From Cladorrhinum sp. PSN259 (lineage: Eukaryota; Ascomycota; Sordariomycetes; Sordariales; Podosporaceae): a stretch of DNA of 64,000 nucleotides. Below are positions 12,521-24,657 of this stretch, in pieces. Position 1 is the first letter of the stretch. Every line of letters starts with the position of its first letter. Position numbers and translations under genes: made by a program. The notes below the pieces were generated by a model. That model saw only the letters and a program-made list of their open reading frames with translations. It made no database searches and had not been told where the DNA came from. The stretch covers positions 496,001-560,000 of the forward strand of contig MU867075.1 in the NCBI GenBank assembly GCA_033725935.1, read 5' to 3'.

Positions 12521-13217
12521 TGCGTGATGATTTCGGATCAAGTAAGATGGTAAATTAATTGAATGTTTCAGGTTGTTTGTTTGTTACTGAAAATCCCGAT
12601 AGGGTTGAGTGAATCTTCCTTTTTGGTACTGATTGTGTTGTGGAGAGTATAGATTAATGCTGGTTGCTGGGCATCGGCAAAATCGCAGAAGGGCAATTCG
12701 CGACAACTTTCAGTGACGACGCGACCAGCTGCACAGGCCACAACCCCGCGACGGGACCAAGCCTCTGAAAGTGGGTTGCTCCTCCAACCCTTGTTGACGG
12801 TGCCGCCCTGTTCAGCTGCCCACCTGCCCAATCACTATTCCGTACACTGTAAGGAGACACCGACCACCGGCACAGCAAGAGTTTAGGGTGGCTCCTTCGT
12901 CATAAACAAATTTAAGCTCGTCTCCATCGACCCCATCGACCGCACTTGCATAAGGCACTTAATCCCCGTCACCAGAACTACTTTGGAAAGAGACACTCCG
13001 CCTGACATCATCTTCTGTTCTTCTCCAAAGGGGTGAGTTTTAAAGTTGCAGCACCCGCCGTCCAAAACTCTTTTAGTTTCCACCACATCTGCAGGTACCG
13101 AGACAAGCGGAACCCTCATTGCATCGAGACTCGATAGAGCATTTGGTACTGTTTACAACTCTTGTCTACGACAACATCCTTTTGGACAAGAGTGATCCAT
13201 CAAGCAGCTACCCCGCC
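12521..13217. promoter_or_regulatory. shared divergent promoter region (WBP11-like / DBF2-like)
   Basis: This 697-bp interval separates two start codons facing away from each other, so it must contain both core promoters and 5' leaders. No canonical TATA box is obvious. The part next to the kinase is pyrimidine-rich. Co-regulation is inference. Confidence 0.55.
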
Positions 13218-15352
13218 ATGGCGAGCTTCATGGCCAATCTGTTCCCCGGTGCGGCCGCGAGGCAACAAGATAAGGGCGATCTCCGACCCTCAACCCCGAC
13301 CAGAAACAGCTTCATAAACCCCGCCAGCACTCCACAGGGAAGCCCCAGCAAGAAGACGGTTCCCCCTGGCGCACACGAGCTTCCCGGAGCTCTCGATGGC
13401 CTCAAGCTCACCGCACCCAGTGTTCTGGCCCTCAACAGCCCTGTGGCTCTCGGTCGTCCACAGAGCGTGGCTAGTCCTCTATCGCCAGGCAAGAGCAACC
13501 TCCAGCATTTTGAGGATGGACCCTCGGCAGTTGAGAGCAGCGTCATCCATAAAGGCGCCGCCACCAGCGGTAGCCCCCTGAGGAACCACGGTCAAGAAAA
13601 TACCCCTCCAGCTGGTTTGCGAGATCCTTTCAGCGAGCCTACCTATCAACCCAGTCACGCAGCACTTTCCCGTCAGGAGTTGTACCAACCGCGAGATCAA
13701 CCCAGACATCATGCAACCACCAGGAGATTCAATACCACTCGCGGTCTTACAGCCGAGGAGCGCGAGTTGCTCCAAAAGCCAAGCGTCAAGCGCCTGGTCA
13801 ATGTCACCCAGTTATGTATGTTTAGCTTTTATCCTCCGTACTAGCGTTCGAGACCATGGCACAGACCTCACCATCATGCTGACATGCCCTCAAAGATTTC
13901 CTCGATTATTATTTTGATCTGCTTACATATGTCGGCCAGCGACAGACCCGTCTGAATGCCTTCAAGGCTGAGTATCCAGCTCCTCCCGAGACGGATGAGG
14001 AGACATACAAGCAGATGTGGACCAAGTACGCTGGACGAGAACGTGCCAACTTGCGCAAGCGACGAGTGAGACTGCGGCAGGGTGATTTCCAGATCCTGAC
14101 CCAGGTCGGCCAAGGCGGCTACGGTCAGGTGTTCCTTGCGCAGAAGAAGGACACCAAGGAGGTATGCGCGCTCAAGGTCATGAGCAAAAAGCTGTTGTTC
14201 AAGCTTGACGAGGTCCGGCACGTATTGACCGAACGAGATATTCTCACGACGGCCAAGAGCGACTGGCTAGTTCGCCTGCTGTACTCATTCCAGGATGACA
14301 AGAGTATCTACCTTGCCATGGAATACGTGCCGGGTGGAGATTTCCGTACCCTTCTCAACAACACGGGTGTTCTCTCCAATCGGCACGCCCGCTTTTATAT
14401 CGCCGAGATGTTCTGCTCTGTTGATGCCCTGCACCAATTGGGATACATCCATCGTGATCTAAAGCCAGAGAACTTCTTGGTGGACTCGACAGGCCATGTC
14501 AAGCTCACTGATTTCGGACTTGCCGCAGGGTTTTTGGCCCCTGCCAAGATTGAGTCGATGAGGATCCGGCTCGAAAAAGCCTCAGAAACCTCAGTGCCCT
14601 TTGGCAAGCCAATGGACCAGCGGACGGTCGCAGAGCGGCGAGAGGGATACCGTACAATGAGGGATAAGGATGTCAACTATGCCAAGTCAATCGTGGGCTC
14701 ACCAGACTACATGGCCCCTGAAGTTCTCAGGGGTGAAGAGTATGACTTTACGGTCGACTACTGGAGTTTGGGTTGCATGCTTTTCGAGGCATTGACGGGC
14801 TTCCCTCCGTTTGCCGGTTCCAACGCTGATGAGACGTGGCGTAATTTGAAGCACTGGCGGGATGTCCTCAAGAGGCCAGTTTGGGAAGATCCCACGTACT
14901 TCCTCAGCAACCGTACCTGGAACTTTATCACAACGTAAGTGTATCTTTGATGGTTTGTAACAATTAGCAACACACAGATACTGACACCGTTATCTAGCTG
15001 CATCAACTCGCGGTCCAAGAGATTCTCTAACATTAAGGATATTTACAATCACGCCTACTTTGCAGAGGTTGACTGGCCAGTGTTGCGGGAGACCAAGGCC
15101 CCTTTTGTCCCAGAGCTTGACTCGGAGACTGATGCGGGCTACTTTGACGATTTTAGCAACGAGGCCGACATGGCCAAGTACAAAGAGGTGCATGACAAGC
15201 AACAGGCGCTGGAGACAATGGCGGAGCGCGAGGAGGAGATGGGCAAGGGCCTTTTTGTGGGATTCACTTTCCGACACCGCAAGTCGGCAGAAGACACCAA
15301 CCCACGCAAGCCCATCCCTTTTGAGGACCAAACCTTTGGCACTATGCTATAG
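13218..15352 (+). CDS. dbf2: NDR-family serine/threonine kinase, DBF2-like (septation/mitotic exit)
   Basis: Three exons (13218-13815, 13896-14934, 14998-15352) give 663 residues; introns are 80 and 63 nt. The ATG at 13218 has a strong context (GCCATGG). A Ser/Pro-rich N-terminus of about 190 residues precedes the N-terminal regulatory region (about 200-262, YFLDYYFDLL to RLRQGDF), which binds the MOB1 coactivator in this family. The kinase domain has the glycine loop GQGGYGQV (about 271-278), catalytic Lys near 293, HRDLKPEN near 386 and DFG at 405-407. The long insert before the activation segment (AAGFLAPAK to KSIVGSPDYMAPE) is typical of NDR/LATS/DBF2 kinases and carries the activation-loop Ser. 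The C-terminal hydrophobic motif FVGFTF supplies the Thr phosphorylated by an upstream Ste20/SidA-type kinase. In ascomycetes DBF2 with MOB1 drives mitotic exit and septum formation. The DBF2/Sid2 branch is favoured over COT1/NDR by the insert and tail. Confidence 0.9.
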
Positions 15353-16649
15353 GAAACGCAACGACGAGCCAAGACGACATACTCGCGATCTGGGAAGCCC
15401 CGGGGATCTCGGATGATGCGAGAAATATATGCCGAGGGGTATAGAAGGGAGTTTAAGCTTATCTGATGAAGTCAGATTGGCTTGTCGACATAATTCTTGT
15501 TCTGGTGCTTGGTTTCTGTGCCTTGTCTCTTTTTTCGGTTTTTGTTAGAGTTATGGAGTTGGTTTAATTTTCGCCAACCAATGGTATGGTTCTAGGGGTA
15601 ATCGGGGGAACCTGGAATGGATAGATGGATAGCCAGCTGCTTGGGCGGGCAACGCAGCATCATGATGGGTTCACATAGCCTTTGGTCCTTTTGAGCACTC
15701 GAGTGGGAAGGAATTAGAAGGTGTCGGATTATCGATTGTAATTCTTGATAGCACAGCAAACAAATGAGTACATTGTCAGGCACACAATGAATAACTCTGA
15801 ATACTAGTGTGTGTGAGGCTTGCAGGAGAGAGAAAGTGAACCATTTGTTGGGGAAAGTTTGATAATGGGTAAATAATTGTATTTACATATACAATGCATA
15901 CATGCGTGCTGGTACTGGCTTGGTAATGTACTGTACAGCATAACAAGGTACGTACCTTGGCAAGCCATGGAGTTTGCCTTAATTCCGAGGCCACAAAGCA
16001 AGGAAGTTTCCATGGCTGGGTTAAGTGCCAAGCGGAGGGTGAGAAGTGACTGGTTACCAAGTCTCCCCAAACCCCCCGGCCTGTTACTGGGGCCTGCTGC
16101 AGTGTCTTTGAACGAAACATCGAAACGAATTCCATCCACCGCGAAACCACGGAAAGCGACCGCGACAGCCCACGACGGACTGGCAGATAACTAGCTTACC
16201 AAGTGCAGCACTCCATTGTCTGCTGGGTCTATTTGCGAACTCACCAGGCGGATTCCTGCGTGTCGGCGGCATTGCGAGCGCGCGTCGCAATCGGTTCTCG
16301 ATTCTCGATTTTCCCGTAACTCTGCCAGAGAACCTTGGGGCTTCCGCTTTCCAAGAAGGGTCCCCTATCGCCCTGATCGTCCAGCGGGCAGGAAACTTTC
16401 TTCCCTCCGCGTCATAATCCACCCAACCGTTATACCGTCTTCCACGTCGGCGCGAGAATTCTGGAGGACATGAGCGATTGCTGTATCGCTCGCACGATTC
16501 GATTTTAGATGGGCCGACGGTGACGGCACTGTTCATCCCTTCCTCGCCCATTTCGCCGGTCGGGTACTTCCACTCAATCCTGGACCTGTGACCACATCGC
16601 TTCCGACTGTCGATCGCCTTTGAGGGGACATTGAGCGCCGTCGCGCAGG
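15353..16649. other. intergenic region between dbf2 and med14
   Basis: 1.3 kb between two genes read in the same direction: the 3' end of the kinase gene and the promoter and leader of MED14. Short overlapping frames on both strands (for example 16084-16551 minus) show no family features. No clear TATA box is seen. Confidence 0.5.
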
Positions 16650-19600
16650 ATGGCTGGTGAAGTCAGGATGGAAAATGGGACACACATCGGCGTGCGCAAC
16701 AACCATGACAGAGATCCATGGATGAACGGTGTCGGTGTCGGCGCTGGGCACGCAGAAAAAGGCAAGGGAGTAGCCGAACCGCAAACTATCAAGATGGAGT
16801 TGGAGGATGTTCCTGATGAGCTCGAGCACATCACGACTGACATCATACCAATAAACATGTTCCTCACCAGGCTCGCGCAGTTCTCCCATTCGACACTCCA
16901 AGACCAAATATTAGCACTTGCGTCGAAACCTCTGCCACAGAATCTTCCAAATGGAAGCGCAAACTATCAATCCGCAGCGACCGAGGATACATCGCCCGAG
17001 AGCTTGGAGAAGAAGACAATGCTTCTGAACTTCCTGCAGTCGCTGCACACGAAATGGGTCAAGGCTCTTGTTATAATCGAGTGGAGCAAAAGGGCAGAGG
17101 ACGTTGGGAAACTGATTGATGTCAGAACGCATCTGGCACAGAAACTTGAACTCTACACCAGTTCGTTTTGGGCGCTGATGCAGCTCAACCAGGAGTTGCT
17201 CTGGGCAAAAGTTCCGAGCCCGGATCTCAAGACGGCTCTTGAAGTTCTTACCAATGCAGAGGTGTCTTGGATGCCAGAACTCGGCTACATAACACCTCCT
17301 CCATTGACAGTAGAGGAGAAGGTGGCTTGGGTCGACCACATCAACACTCTCTTGACCGCCAGACTAAGCCTCAGAGAGTGCGAGAGGATACCCGAACCAT
17401 TTACCAACTACGAAGTTGACTCCGGGAGGGTGACTTTTACTGTACCTGGTGAATTCGAGGTTGACTTGACCATTTGGGACGAAGACTTTGAATCACAGTT
17501 CTTTTTCCTAAACTTTAGATTTCTCTTCAAGCCTGCACCGCAGGCATTCTCGCCTGGGGCACAATACCATCTCGATCAAAGGGTCAACGGAAAACTAGCG
17601 GCGGAAGGTCTCGCCGGGTGCTACAATTGGCTGCACGAGCTTACCCTTACGGCCAAAATTGGCGAGTTTGCCCGTCAAGCCCGGAGACTGAGCACGGAGA
17701 AGTGGGCTGGTGGGGTGAAAATTGAGAGACTTGATCGATCGCTGTCGATTCAGTACTGGGTCCATCGTCCTCACTCCAAGGGAACAAAGAGTTGGATTCT
17801 TCTTGGAATAAACAGCGGCGGCAAGGACTATGACGGCAGTCGAGATCCTCTGCGCCCGAGTCATCTCACCTTGCGATGGTTCCGGGATAGTCAAGAAGTT
17901 AAAGATTGTGATGTTGTATTCGATACCGACAACATATCTACAGAAGACCTCTTGACCCGCATCGTCGCTCGTCACGTCGAGCACCTGCTATCCTCCATCT
18001 ACTTTAGACTTGCGAGAAAGCCACTCTTTTCTCAAAAGCACGCAAGGTTAAGCTTGCAAGTGTCAGACGATTCCCCGCGTGATTCAGCCCTGACCGTTCA
18101 GCTTCTCGGGGATGATAGCATCTCGGTTCATATTGATCAGTACACGGGCGCCTTTTCCATATTGCCCAGGTCTCCTATTGCATTAAACACACAGAAGATG
18201 CTAAATTCGTTCCCAAATGCGATAGAACAAGCACCTTACGCTTTGGAGAGGCTGAGATGGGATCACACCAGGAAGAATGTGCAACGTCGGGCAAGGAGTC
18301 TTGGCTGGATGGTCACCAGACCTCTGATTACTTCTCAGGATGAACTGAAGGGCATAGTGAGTTCACACTCGCGAGAAGCCTTCCAGGTCCTTTGGCTGTG
18401 TAAGAAGGGCTGGCCCAGACAGTGGTTTGTGTTGATGAGCATGAGTCTCGGAGGCGATGGTTTGTGGCTAGTCGAAACGTAAGTCTGCGGCCCGTGTTTT
18501 CGTGTATCTCATAAATGCTAACACAAACAACAGCACTGAACAGGTGAAATCTGAACAAGTCAAAATGCCGACCCCGGTCCGGGTCAGAATGTTCACGAAA
18601 TTGCCCATGTCTTCGGATCAGTTACGGTTATCTGACAAATTCTTCGAGAACTTGGCCATCTTTGCCTCGGGGATGATCTCTCAGATTACGGATCTCCGTG
18701 AGCTTCACAGCAAGCGAATCGCCCATGCAACCAGAGAGTCTCTCAACTATGGCCTTCCAGCACAGATCAAGATGCCTACCATTAATGTGCGATTATCCGA
18801 ATTGTGTTTGCGCCGCACAGGCCCCAGGTCTCTCTGCTGGGCTCAGGATTACGTCCCGATTGTTTTTAAGGGGTTACAATCATCCTCTGAAGTCATGGAG
18901 CTCCCGACAGAGCCTGGCCAAGAGCAGGATACAACCTCGGTCAAGGTCGATGCTGAGGCCAAAATTACCGTCAAGAATCAAGCAAGGTTCCAATTTCTCA
19001 AAGGCAACATTGACCATGATGTTCTCTACAATCCAAAACTTGGGCAGTTCACTCTCCGTCTTCGGAGCGAGATGGGCTTGCCTCTTGTGAACCTACTCTC
19101 AACTCGAATTCACGCTCTCGAGCGGTTGATAGACCTGGTCGAAGCCATCCGACGAGCGGGTGATTGTGTTTCTCCCGAGAGCGTCACACTTCGCGAAGTC
19201 ACTTTCACCTATGGAACCAAACTTCCACAAGGTGCGCCAGATACAACGGATGCTCCAAAGCAGTGGAGAGTACGTCTCGAGCTTGGGGGAGAGCGAGGAG
19301 TGAGGGTTATCCTTGAGCAGGGGAATCCACATTTACAGGTGATTGACTTCATACAAAAGATGGCGAACTCGTCCAATTTGGAACAGCTGCCGGCTTGGCT
19401 GTTTAATACCCTCCCGCTCTACAGGGCATTGGAGAAACTTAAGGATGGTTGGGAGTACTTTGACCCTTTGAAATGCTGCGTGGTCCATAACAAAGGCCCC
19501 AACTGGGCTACTATCCGTTACAAGCTCCCTGGGCCGCAACCTAGGATCGTTAACCTGGATATCAAGCCTCACACCAGGAAGGGCAAACTTATGTGGCATA

Positions 19601-20064
19601 TCAGCCGTGCAGAGACAGACCAGAACTTTAAGAACGAGAACGACGAGTTTAATAGAGTTCTGAAGCAGCGTGTCTGGACGGCCAAGGGTGAGGATGGATA
19701 TACTGGTCTTGTTACCAGCGCTGCTGCGTCGCTGGACTCCAGCATTGAGAATGTTATCGCGCACATCGATGATGCGATTAGATCGCTTCCGGTCAAGACC
19801 CTGCCGCTGCAGCAGGATCAGCAAGCTGTTCCTGCGTCTGCTGGGAATCAGCAGGTACCACAGCAGCCCGGTCGGTTCCCGCAACAGCAGGGGCAACAAC
19901 AGCAAAAAGCGCAGCAACAGGTGGTACAGCATCGACCACAGCAGCAGCAGCAACAACAACAACAGATCGGGGTTCCACAGGCGAATATGGGTCAGCAGCA
20001 GCAGCAAGCTCAAGGGGCTCAACAACACCCTGGACAAGCTGCTGTTGCTGCCGTACGACCCTAA
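16650..20064 (+). CDS. med14: Mediator complex subunit 14 (MED14/RGR1)
   Basis: Two exons, 16650-18478 and 18534-20064, joined by a 55-nt intron (GTAAGT ... AACAACAG), give 1,119 residues. MED14 is the backbone subunit of Mediator that ties head, middle and tail modules together and links activators to RNA polymerase II in the nucleus. The N-terminal region (LEDVPDELEHITTDIIPINMFLTRLAQFSHSTLQ...LLNFLQSLHTKWVKALVIIEWSKRAEDV) is the conserved MED14 entry domain. The LQ-x5-KWVKALV helix and the following CIDVR-like helix (here KLIDVRTHL) are diagnostic. The last about 90 residues are Gln-rich (several runs of 5-9 Q, mixed CAG/CAA) and lack family constraint. The start at 16650 is the first ATG of the frame and sits just ahead of the conserved part. 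The next gene (protoporphyrinogen oxidase) is convergent. Confidence 0.92.
19890..20030 (+). repeat. polyglutamine-coding CAG/CAA tract in med14
   Basis: Imperfect CAG/CAA/CAACAG repeats in the 3' part of the MED14 coding region encode several Gln runs separated by Pro, Gly and Ala. The mixture of CAG and CAA should lower slippage compared with a pure CAG run. Confidence 0.8.
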
Positions 20065-20509
20065 CAACGCGGGTGCCACAACAGGGGCCACCGCATAATA
20101 ATAACAATAAGAATAACAAGAATTCCGTCATGGTTGCTCATTAAGTGTCAAGCACCACCAACCAGCTGACGATGAAAAGTTTCTTGTTTCGTTTATGATA
20201 TAAAATGCTATATCTATCCATGGTCTTATGGTTCTTATGGTCTTGAGAGGGAAAAAGGGGGGGATTGTATTTTTGAGGGTTCATTTCACAACGCAATGCT
20301 ATGGACAAACAAGACCATGAGAACAAGACCATCGGAAAAGGAAGAGAGTTTATGAAGGGAAGGGAAGGGAAGGGGGACACAAAAATAAATCATTGATTTT
20401 GTTCTTCTCTATCTATTCAAACGGGGCTTAAGCGTTGTGGATAAAGGGCTTTATTTTTACTTTTATTTTGGTCCCCATGTCTGATGGTTTTTGTTGTGTG
20501 TTTGGGTGT

Positions 20510-20510
<1 letters not shown>

Positions 20511-20566
<56 letters not shown>

Positions 20567-20577
20567 GTGTGTGTGTT
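20511..20577 (+). repeat. (GT)n microsatellite
   Basis: About 30 GT/TG dinucleotides with one interruption (GCG), in the 3' flank of MED14, roughly 450 bp after its stop codon. It is opposed by a (CA)n tract 90 bp further on. Confidence 0.95.
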
Positions 20578-20663
20578 TGCATTTTTATATATACCAAAAC
20601 ACAGCATACATGGTTATTTTTTTTCCCTTTCGATTTTTTTAGGCTTGTTTCTTTTGCAAAGCG

Positions 20664-20684
20664 AACACACACACACACACACAC
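20664..20684 (+). repeat. (CA)n microsatellite
   Basis: About ten CA units, complementary to the upstream (GT)n tract when read on the same strand. Confidence 0.95.
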
Positions 20685-21990
20685 GCCAAAAAAAGAAATC
20701 ATATTTGCATAGGGGGAGTTTTTATATTTTTTAAGGAGGGAAGGTTTAAACTACATATCAAACTAGCTCATCTTGTTTTCAACTATCTTGAGCGTTGGTC
20801 CAGTGTGGTCAGTGTGGTTAGTGAGGCCCAGAGTGCTTCTTCTTTTTTTTTTTCCCTTTTTTTTACTCTGTGTGATATGGGTGTTTGTTTCTTGCCGGAT
20901 TGTGCGGGTCTTTGCTAGGATTAAGTATTGACTTTTTTGTGATTATGTTTTCATATGTGTGCATGTGTATATGTGTGTATTGCTCATAATTGTTTTTTTC
21001 TTTTTTTTCTTTCTTTCTTGCTTGCTTGAAACATAAAACATAACTGTTCACTTCTTTGTTGGTTTTGGGGAACTTTTTGGTTTTTATATTCGGATTTCTG
21101 CTTCGTCAAAACTCGGCATTTGGGGAAGCTTCGGAGGGTAGCGACGGTAGGGAGAAGGGTATGGTGGATAGATTGCATCAATGGTTATACTATCACTCGA
21201 TATCCATTCGCTGTCTCTCCCTTTTTTCTCTTCTTCGGCTCGGCCAAGGAATCAAGGGAGGAAGCGAGTGGACGAAGATTATGTGTTTAGGGAAAGGAAG
21301 AGGGGGTTGATGACGAAGCTGTAAATATAAACAGCCAAAGAAAGCAAGAGAGAAACAAGCAAGACTACGTACGGTATAGTAGGGTCTCGATTCTCTGGGG
21401 CGGCGGCAAATATTCTTTCTTCTTCTATTCCTTTTTACATCTCTTATTTCGCTTGGGATTTTATCCAAAGCATGAAAAGAATGCAAAGCGCGTAGAAGAT
21501 TTTTTTTTATATTTTTATATATATATATTTTTTTTTAAAAAAAACAAAAGAGTGGAGGATTGGTAACAGGATGAAAGCACAAGTTCCAAGAAAGAAACAA
21601 CAATAGAGAGAGAGAAAGAAGAAAAAAGAAGGTCTCAACTGTGTGTTTTTATCGTCATTATTATCTTTACATATCCTCTTCTACATAGCCATAGTCTCTC
21701 TCCTCTCATAGAGGTTTCAATGTGAACCTCCTTTTCAGATGGCATCGATGTCAGGTACCTAGTTCAGAGCTCGCTTCCCTTACGATACCCTGATAAATTG
21801 ATCAAACACTGCTTCAATGCCTCTCTATCTATCTGAAAAAATGCATATGGCTTCGCTGAAACGACATCTAATGCGCACGAGACATGAACTGTACCAAATA
21901 CAGTGAATTTATACACACGCTTATCTCATCTCTGCATCTCTGCTTTTTCCTTGCTCTCTGCTGGTTCCCATCTTTCTCCCTCTTCACTCA

Positions 21991-24192
21991 TCAACTCCTC
22001 TTCTCCCCACCCTCCATCTCCTTCTCCATAGCCATCGACTTCGACGCATCCAACCCACCCTTGGGCATCAAATTCCCTTTCTCATCCACGTACGCCCCGC
22101 TTCCAAACCTCAGCGGCATCAACCGCCTCTGCATAGACGCATACGACAACACCCCCATCCTCTCCAGCCCACTATCGCCCACACTCACTGAAATCTGCGG
22201 CAGAGTATGTGCGGTCCTGCTGCGCGCAATGTGCTGCGCAATATCCCGAGCCCCTCGTATACTCGACATTACCCCCGGAGGCTGGTAGGACCCGCCCACC
22301 ACGGCCAACTTGCCCTTGAATGCCCAGCTGAGCTCACCGGCCGCGGCCCTCATCCGCTTGATGTGCCCGACTACGTGCTGCGGGATGCATTCCCTGCAAA
22401 GCTTTGTGCCAGCGACCGCATGCTCAGCCCAAGACTCAGGCCAGCCCAGATGTCTGGCTACGGCCTTCTTCGCCTGCTCGGCTGCCGATTTGGCATCGGG
22501 AAGTAATTCCTCCGGTAAGTCATCCCAATAGTGACCGCCCATCATAACTGTCAGCTTGGTTCCATGGACCGTGTCGGAGCCGCGGTTAAAGAATGTTCCG
22601 GGCTCCTCCGGGTTGGGCAGGAACTCCCGGTCCGAGTCAAAGAGCACGCCGAGGACGCATTCTGGGTTCTGCTCGAAGTTGAGGGTTTGTGGGAGAAGGT
22701 AGCCGAAGCCGCTGTTGGGGTGGTTTAGCCCAGCAACTGGGTACCAGAGGGTGACTACCTGGATGGTCGTGGCCGTGGACTTTTCGAGGGTAGGCAGCTG
22801 GCGGTCGCACAGACTGGCGAGCGTCTTGGCGAAGATGGTAGATACGACTTTGTGGTATGAGATGGGCCTTTGTTGACTTGGGGTGGTGATGGCCACGCTG
22901 TCCGTCTTTTCGTGGTAGTGAACTGCCGTGACTGGTTCGCCTGTCTTGATGGTGATGTTGGGGTTCTTCTCGAGTTCTTCAACCAACCTATCCGTTAAGC
23001 TTGATAGACCATCCGGGAACCACAGCATGCCAGCCTTGAGAAAGTCTGTGGCTAGGGCGAAGGTATCTTTGTCTTTAAGTATGTCGAGCATCAAATCACG
23101 GTCCTCGCGGCGTATCGCGGTCTCCGTCATGGGAAGCTGGTGCACGAACTTGGGTGAGAGACGATGCGCAAAAGGGCTGCTGGACATGCTCAGCTTCCAT
23201 ACGTCACCGCCATAGATGCCGTGCATCATGGCCGAAAGGAGGTTATTGACCAGGTCGGGGCGACCGAACCGATTGGTCCAGTACTCTCCCACAGACATAT
23301 CCTCTTGTCCAGTTAGTATACCTACAACATATGGGTCATCACCCTTCATCTCCTGGAAGATCATGTTAAACCCGGATGCAAAAGCACCCTCATAGAGAGG
23401 TTCCTGGATGAACTTCTTTGCCGTATCCACAACCCAGCCGAGCCTGTTGACCAGGCCGTCGGCAGGAACACGGGGCAGCTGAACCAAATGATCCGGATAG
23501 TATATGTATCTGTCCGGACGCTCCTCCCGTTTTGTATATTGCAGCTTCTCAGCAAGACCAAGCTGCGAGACCATTTCATAAAACACCAGGTCGTCATATC
23601 TGGGGATCCCGGCTCCGCCATGGAGGCCCTGGAGGACGCGGGCGCCACGCTGGAAGTTTACGGTGCCCTCCTCACCATCGGCCGTCTTGACAGGAACAGT
23701 TTCAGAGTCGATCCAGCCGGCTAGACGGTTGCTTGCTTCATATATTGTGATCTTCGTTTCGGGGAGGAATCGGGCGAGGTACCATGCCGTCGTGAGGCCC
23801 GTCAGCCCACCTCCGAGGACGGCAACCGATCGGGGTGCATTGTTGGGTATTTTTGGGGGTGGAACGGGGTCGGTGGATATATTTGCATCTGTTTCCGTGG
23901 AATAGTATCGTGCTCTGTATCGACTTCGGGGTGGTGTCGCAGTGCCAGTGGTGTATGCTGCTGAGAGCAACCTGAATGCGCTGCTCCTGCTGCACCCGGT
24001 ACGTGCCAGACAGCGTGGGCTGGTGGCATACATGTTCAAGAGCGCTCGAATGGCCGCATCTCGCATCCGGAGGCCGGTTCGAGCTGTCAATGGCTCGGTC
24101 AGTGCTTCGGGAACTTTGTGGATTGGCAGCCACGAGATGTTCGAAAAAGTGGCGTGCTGCTCGGTAAAATTACACAGCACCCGAATTGACAT
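21991..24192 (-). CDS. HEM14: protoporphyrinogen oxidase (mitochondrial, haem synthesis)
   Basis: Single-exon gene of 733 residues from the ATG at 24192. It oxidises protoporphyrinogen IX to protoporphyrin IX with FAD and oxygen, the penultimate step of haem synthesis, on the inner mitochondrial membrane. The FAD dinucleotide-binding motif VAVLGGGLTGLTTAWYLA starts near residue 124, followed by IYEASNRLAGWIDS and the RGARVLQG strand. The C-terminal FAD contact is KLAVVGGSYQPPGVMSSIRGARDIA. The first about 120 residues are rich in Arg, Ser, Ala and Thr with few acids (ARTGCSRSSAFRLLSAAYTT, RSRYRARYYS), as in a mitochondrial presequence. In-frame ATGs at 24066 and just after it (MRDAAIRALLNMYATS) would give a more usual presequence, so the true start is uncertain. 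The protein is longer than typical PPOX because of the N-terminal region and a C-terminal tail of about 60 residues. Confidence 0.92.
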   Translation of the reverse strand: MSIRVLCNFTEQHATFSNISWLPIHKVPEALTEPLTARTGLRMRDAAIRALLNMYATSPRCLARTGCSRSSAFRLLSAAYTTGTATPPRSRYRARYYSTETDANISTDPVPPPKIPNNAPRSVAVLGGGLTGLTTAWYLARFLPETKITIYEASNRLAGWIDSETVPVKTADGEEGTVNFQRGARVLQGLHGGAGIPRYDDLVFYEMVSQLGLAEKLQYTKREERPDRYIYYPDHLVQLPRVPADGLVNRLGWVVDTAKKFIQEPLYEGAFASGFNMIFQEMKGDDPYVVGILTGQEDMSVGEYWTNRFGRPDLVNNLLSAMMHGIYGGDVWKLSMSSSPFAHRLSPKFVHQLPMTETAIRREDRDLMLDILKDKDTFALATDFLKAGMLWFPDGLSSLTDRLVEELEKNPNITIKTGEPVTAVHYHEKTDSVAITTPSQQRPISYHKVVSTIFAKTLASLCDRQLPTLEKSTATTIQVVTLWYPVAGLNHPNSGFGYLLPQTLNFEQNPECVLGVLFDSDREFLPNPEEPGTFFNRGSDTVHGTKLTVMMGGHYWDDLPEELLPDAKSAAEQAKKAVARHLGWPESWAEHAVAGTKLCRECIPQHVVGHIKRMRAAAGELSWAFKGKLAVVGGSYQPPGVMSSIRGARDIAQHIARSRTAHTLPQISVSVGDSGLERMGVLSYASMQRRLMPLRFGSGAYVDEKGNLMPKGGLDASKSMAMEKEMEGGEKRS

Positions 24193-24657
24193 TTACACGG
24201 TATCCCAAAGAGCCTCCAATCAGAATATACCTATACGCACCTCAGACTGTCCAAAACAATGCATTCAACCCTGCAACGCTTCCAATATCTACGAATAGAA
24301 CAAACAACGGTCGGAGAGCGACTGCCCTTCAGCAGCTAATTACTTCAATTCCTGCCACCGTCGCTGAGGTCAAAGACCACTACTAGGAGTAAACGCCCTC
24401 TTCCTCCAATCAAGATACCTAAATAAAAGAAAGTTCCCCCGATGTCCATGCTTGCCCGTAACGCCGCTGTTTTGATATAATACAATAGTTATAAAGAAAG
24501 AAAACAATTTCCCGCAATCCCAGCTCCTCAACATTTTTGGGTATTCTTCATCCATGCTCAATTGCGCTGATAGCGCCCTTTCCAGTGACAACAATCTTGG
24601 ACCCAAAATAATCGCTTTGCATCCCGTCCATCGCACAGCACGGTGCTCTTATTCTTC
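24193..24657. other. intergenic region between NAB2-like and HEM14 genes
   Basis: 465 bp between the stop of the NAB2-like gene and the HEM14 ATG, both on the minus strand. It must hold the NAB2 3' end and the HEM14 promoter or leader. Nothing else is visible. Confidence 0.5.

Larger units (their letters stand above)
20065..21990. other. convergent 3' region between med14 and HEM14, rich in simple repeats
   Basis: 1.9 kb between two stop codons facing each other. It is AT-rich with T/A runs, a long GT microsatellite, a CA microsatellite and an AT stretch near 21510-21545. It should hold both 3' untranslated regions and terminators. No credible gene is present; open frames here are translations of the repeats. 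Confidence 0.6.
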
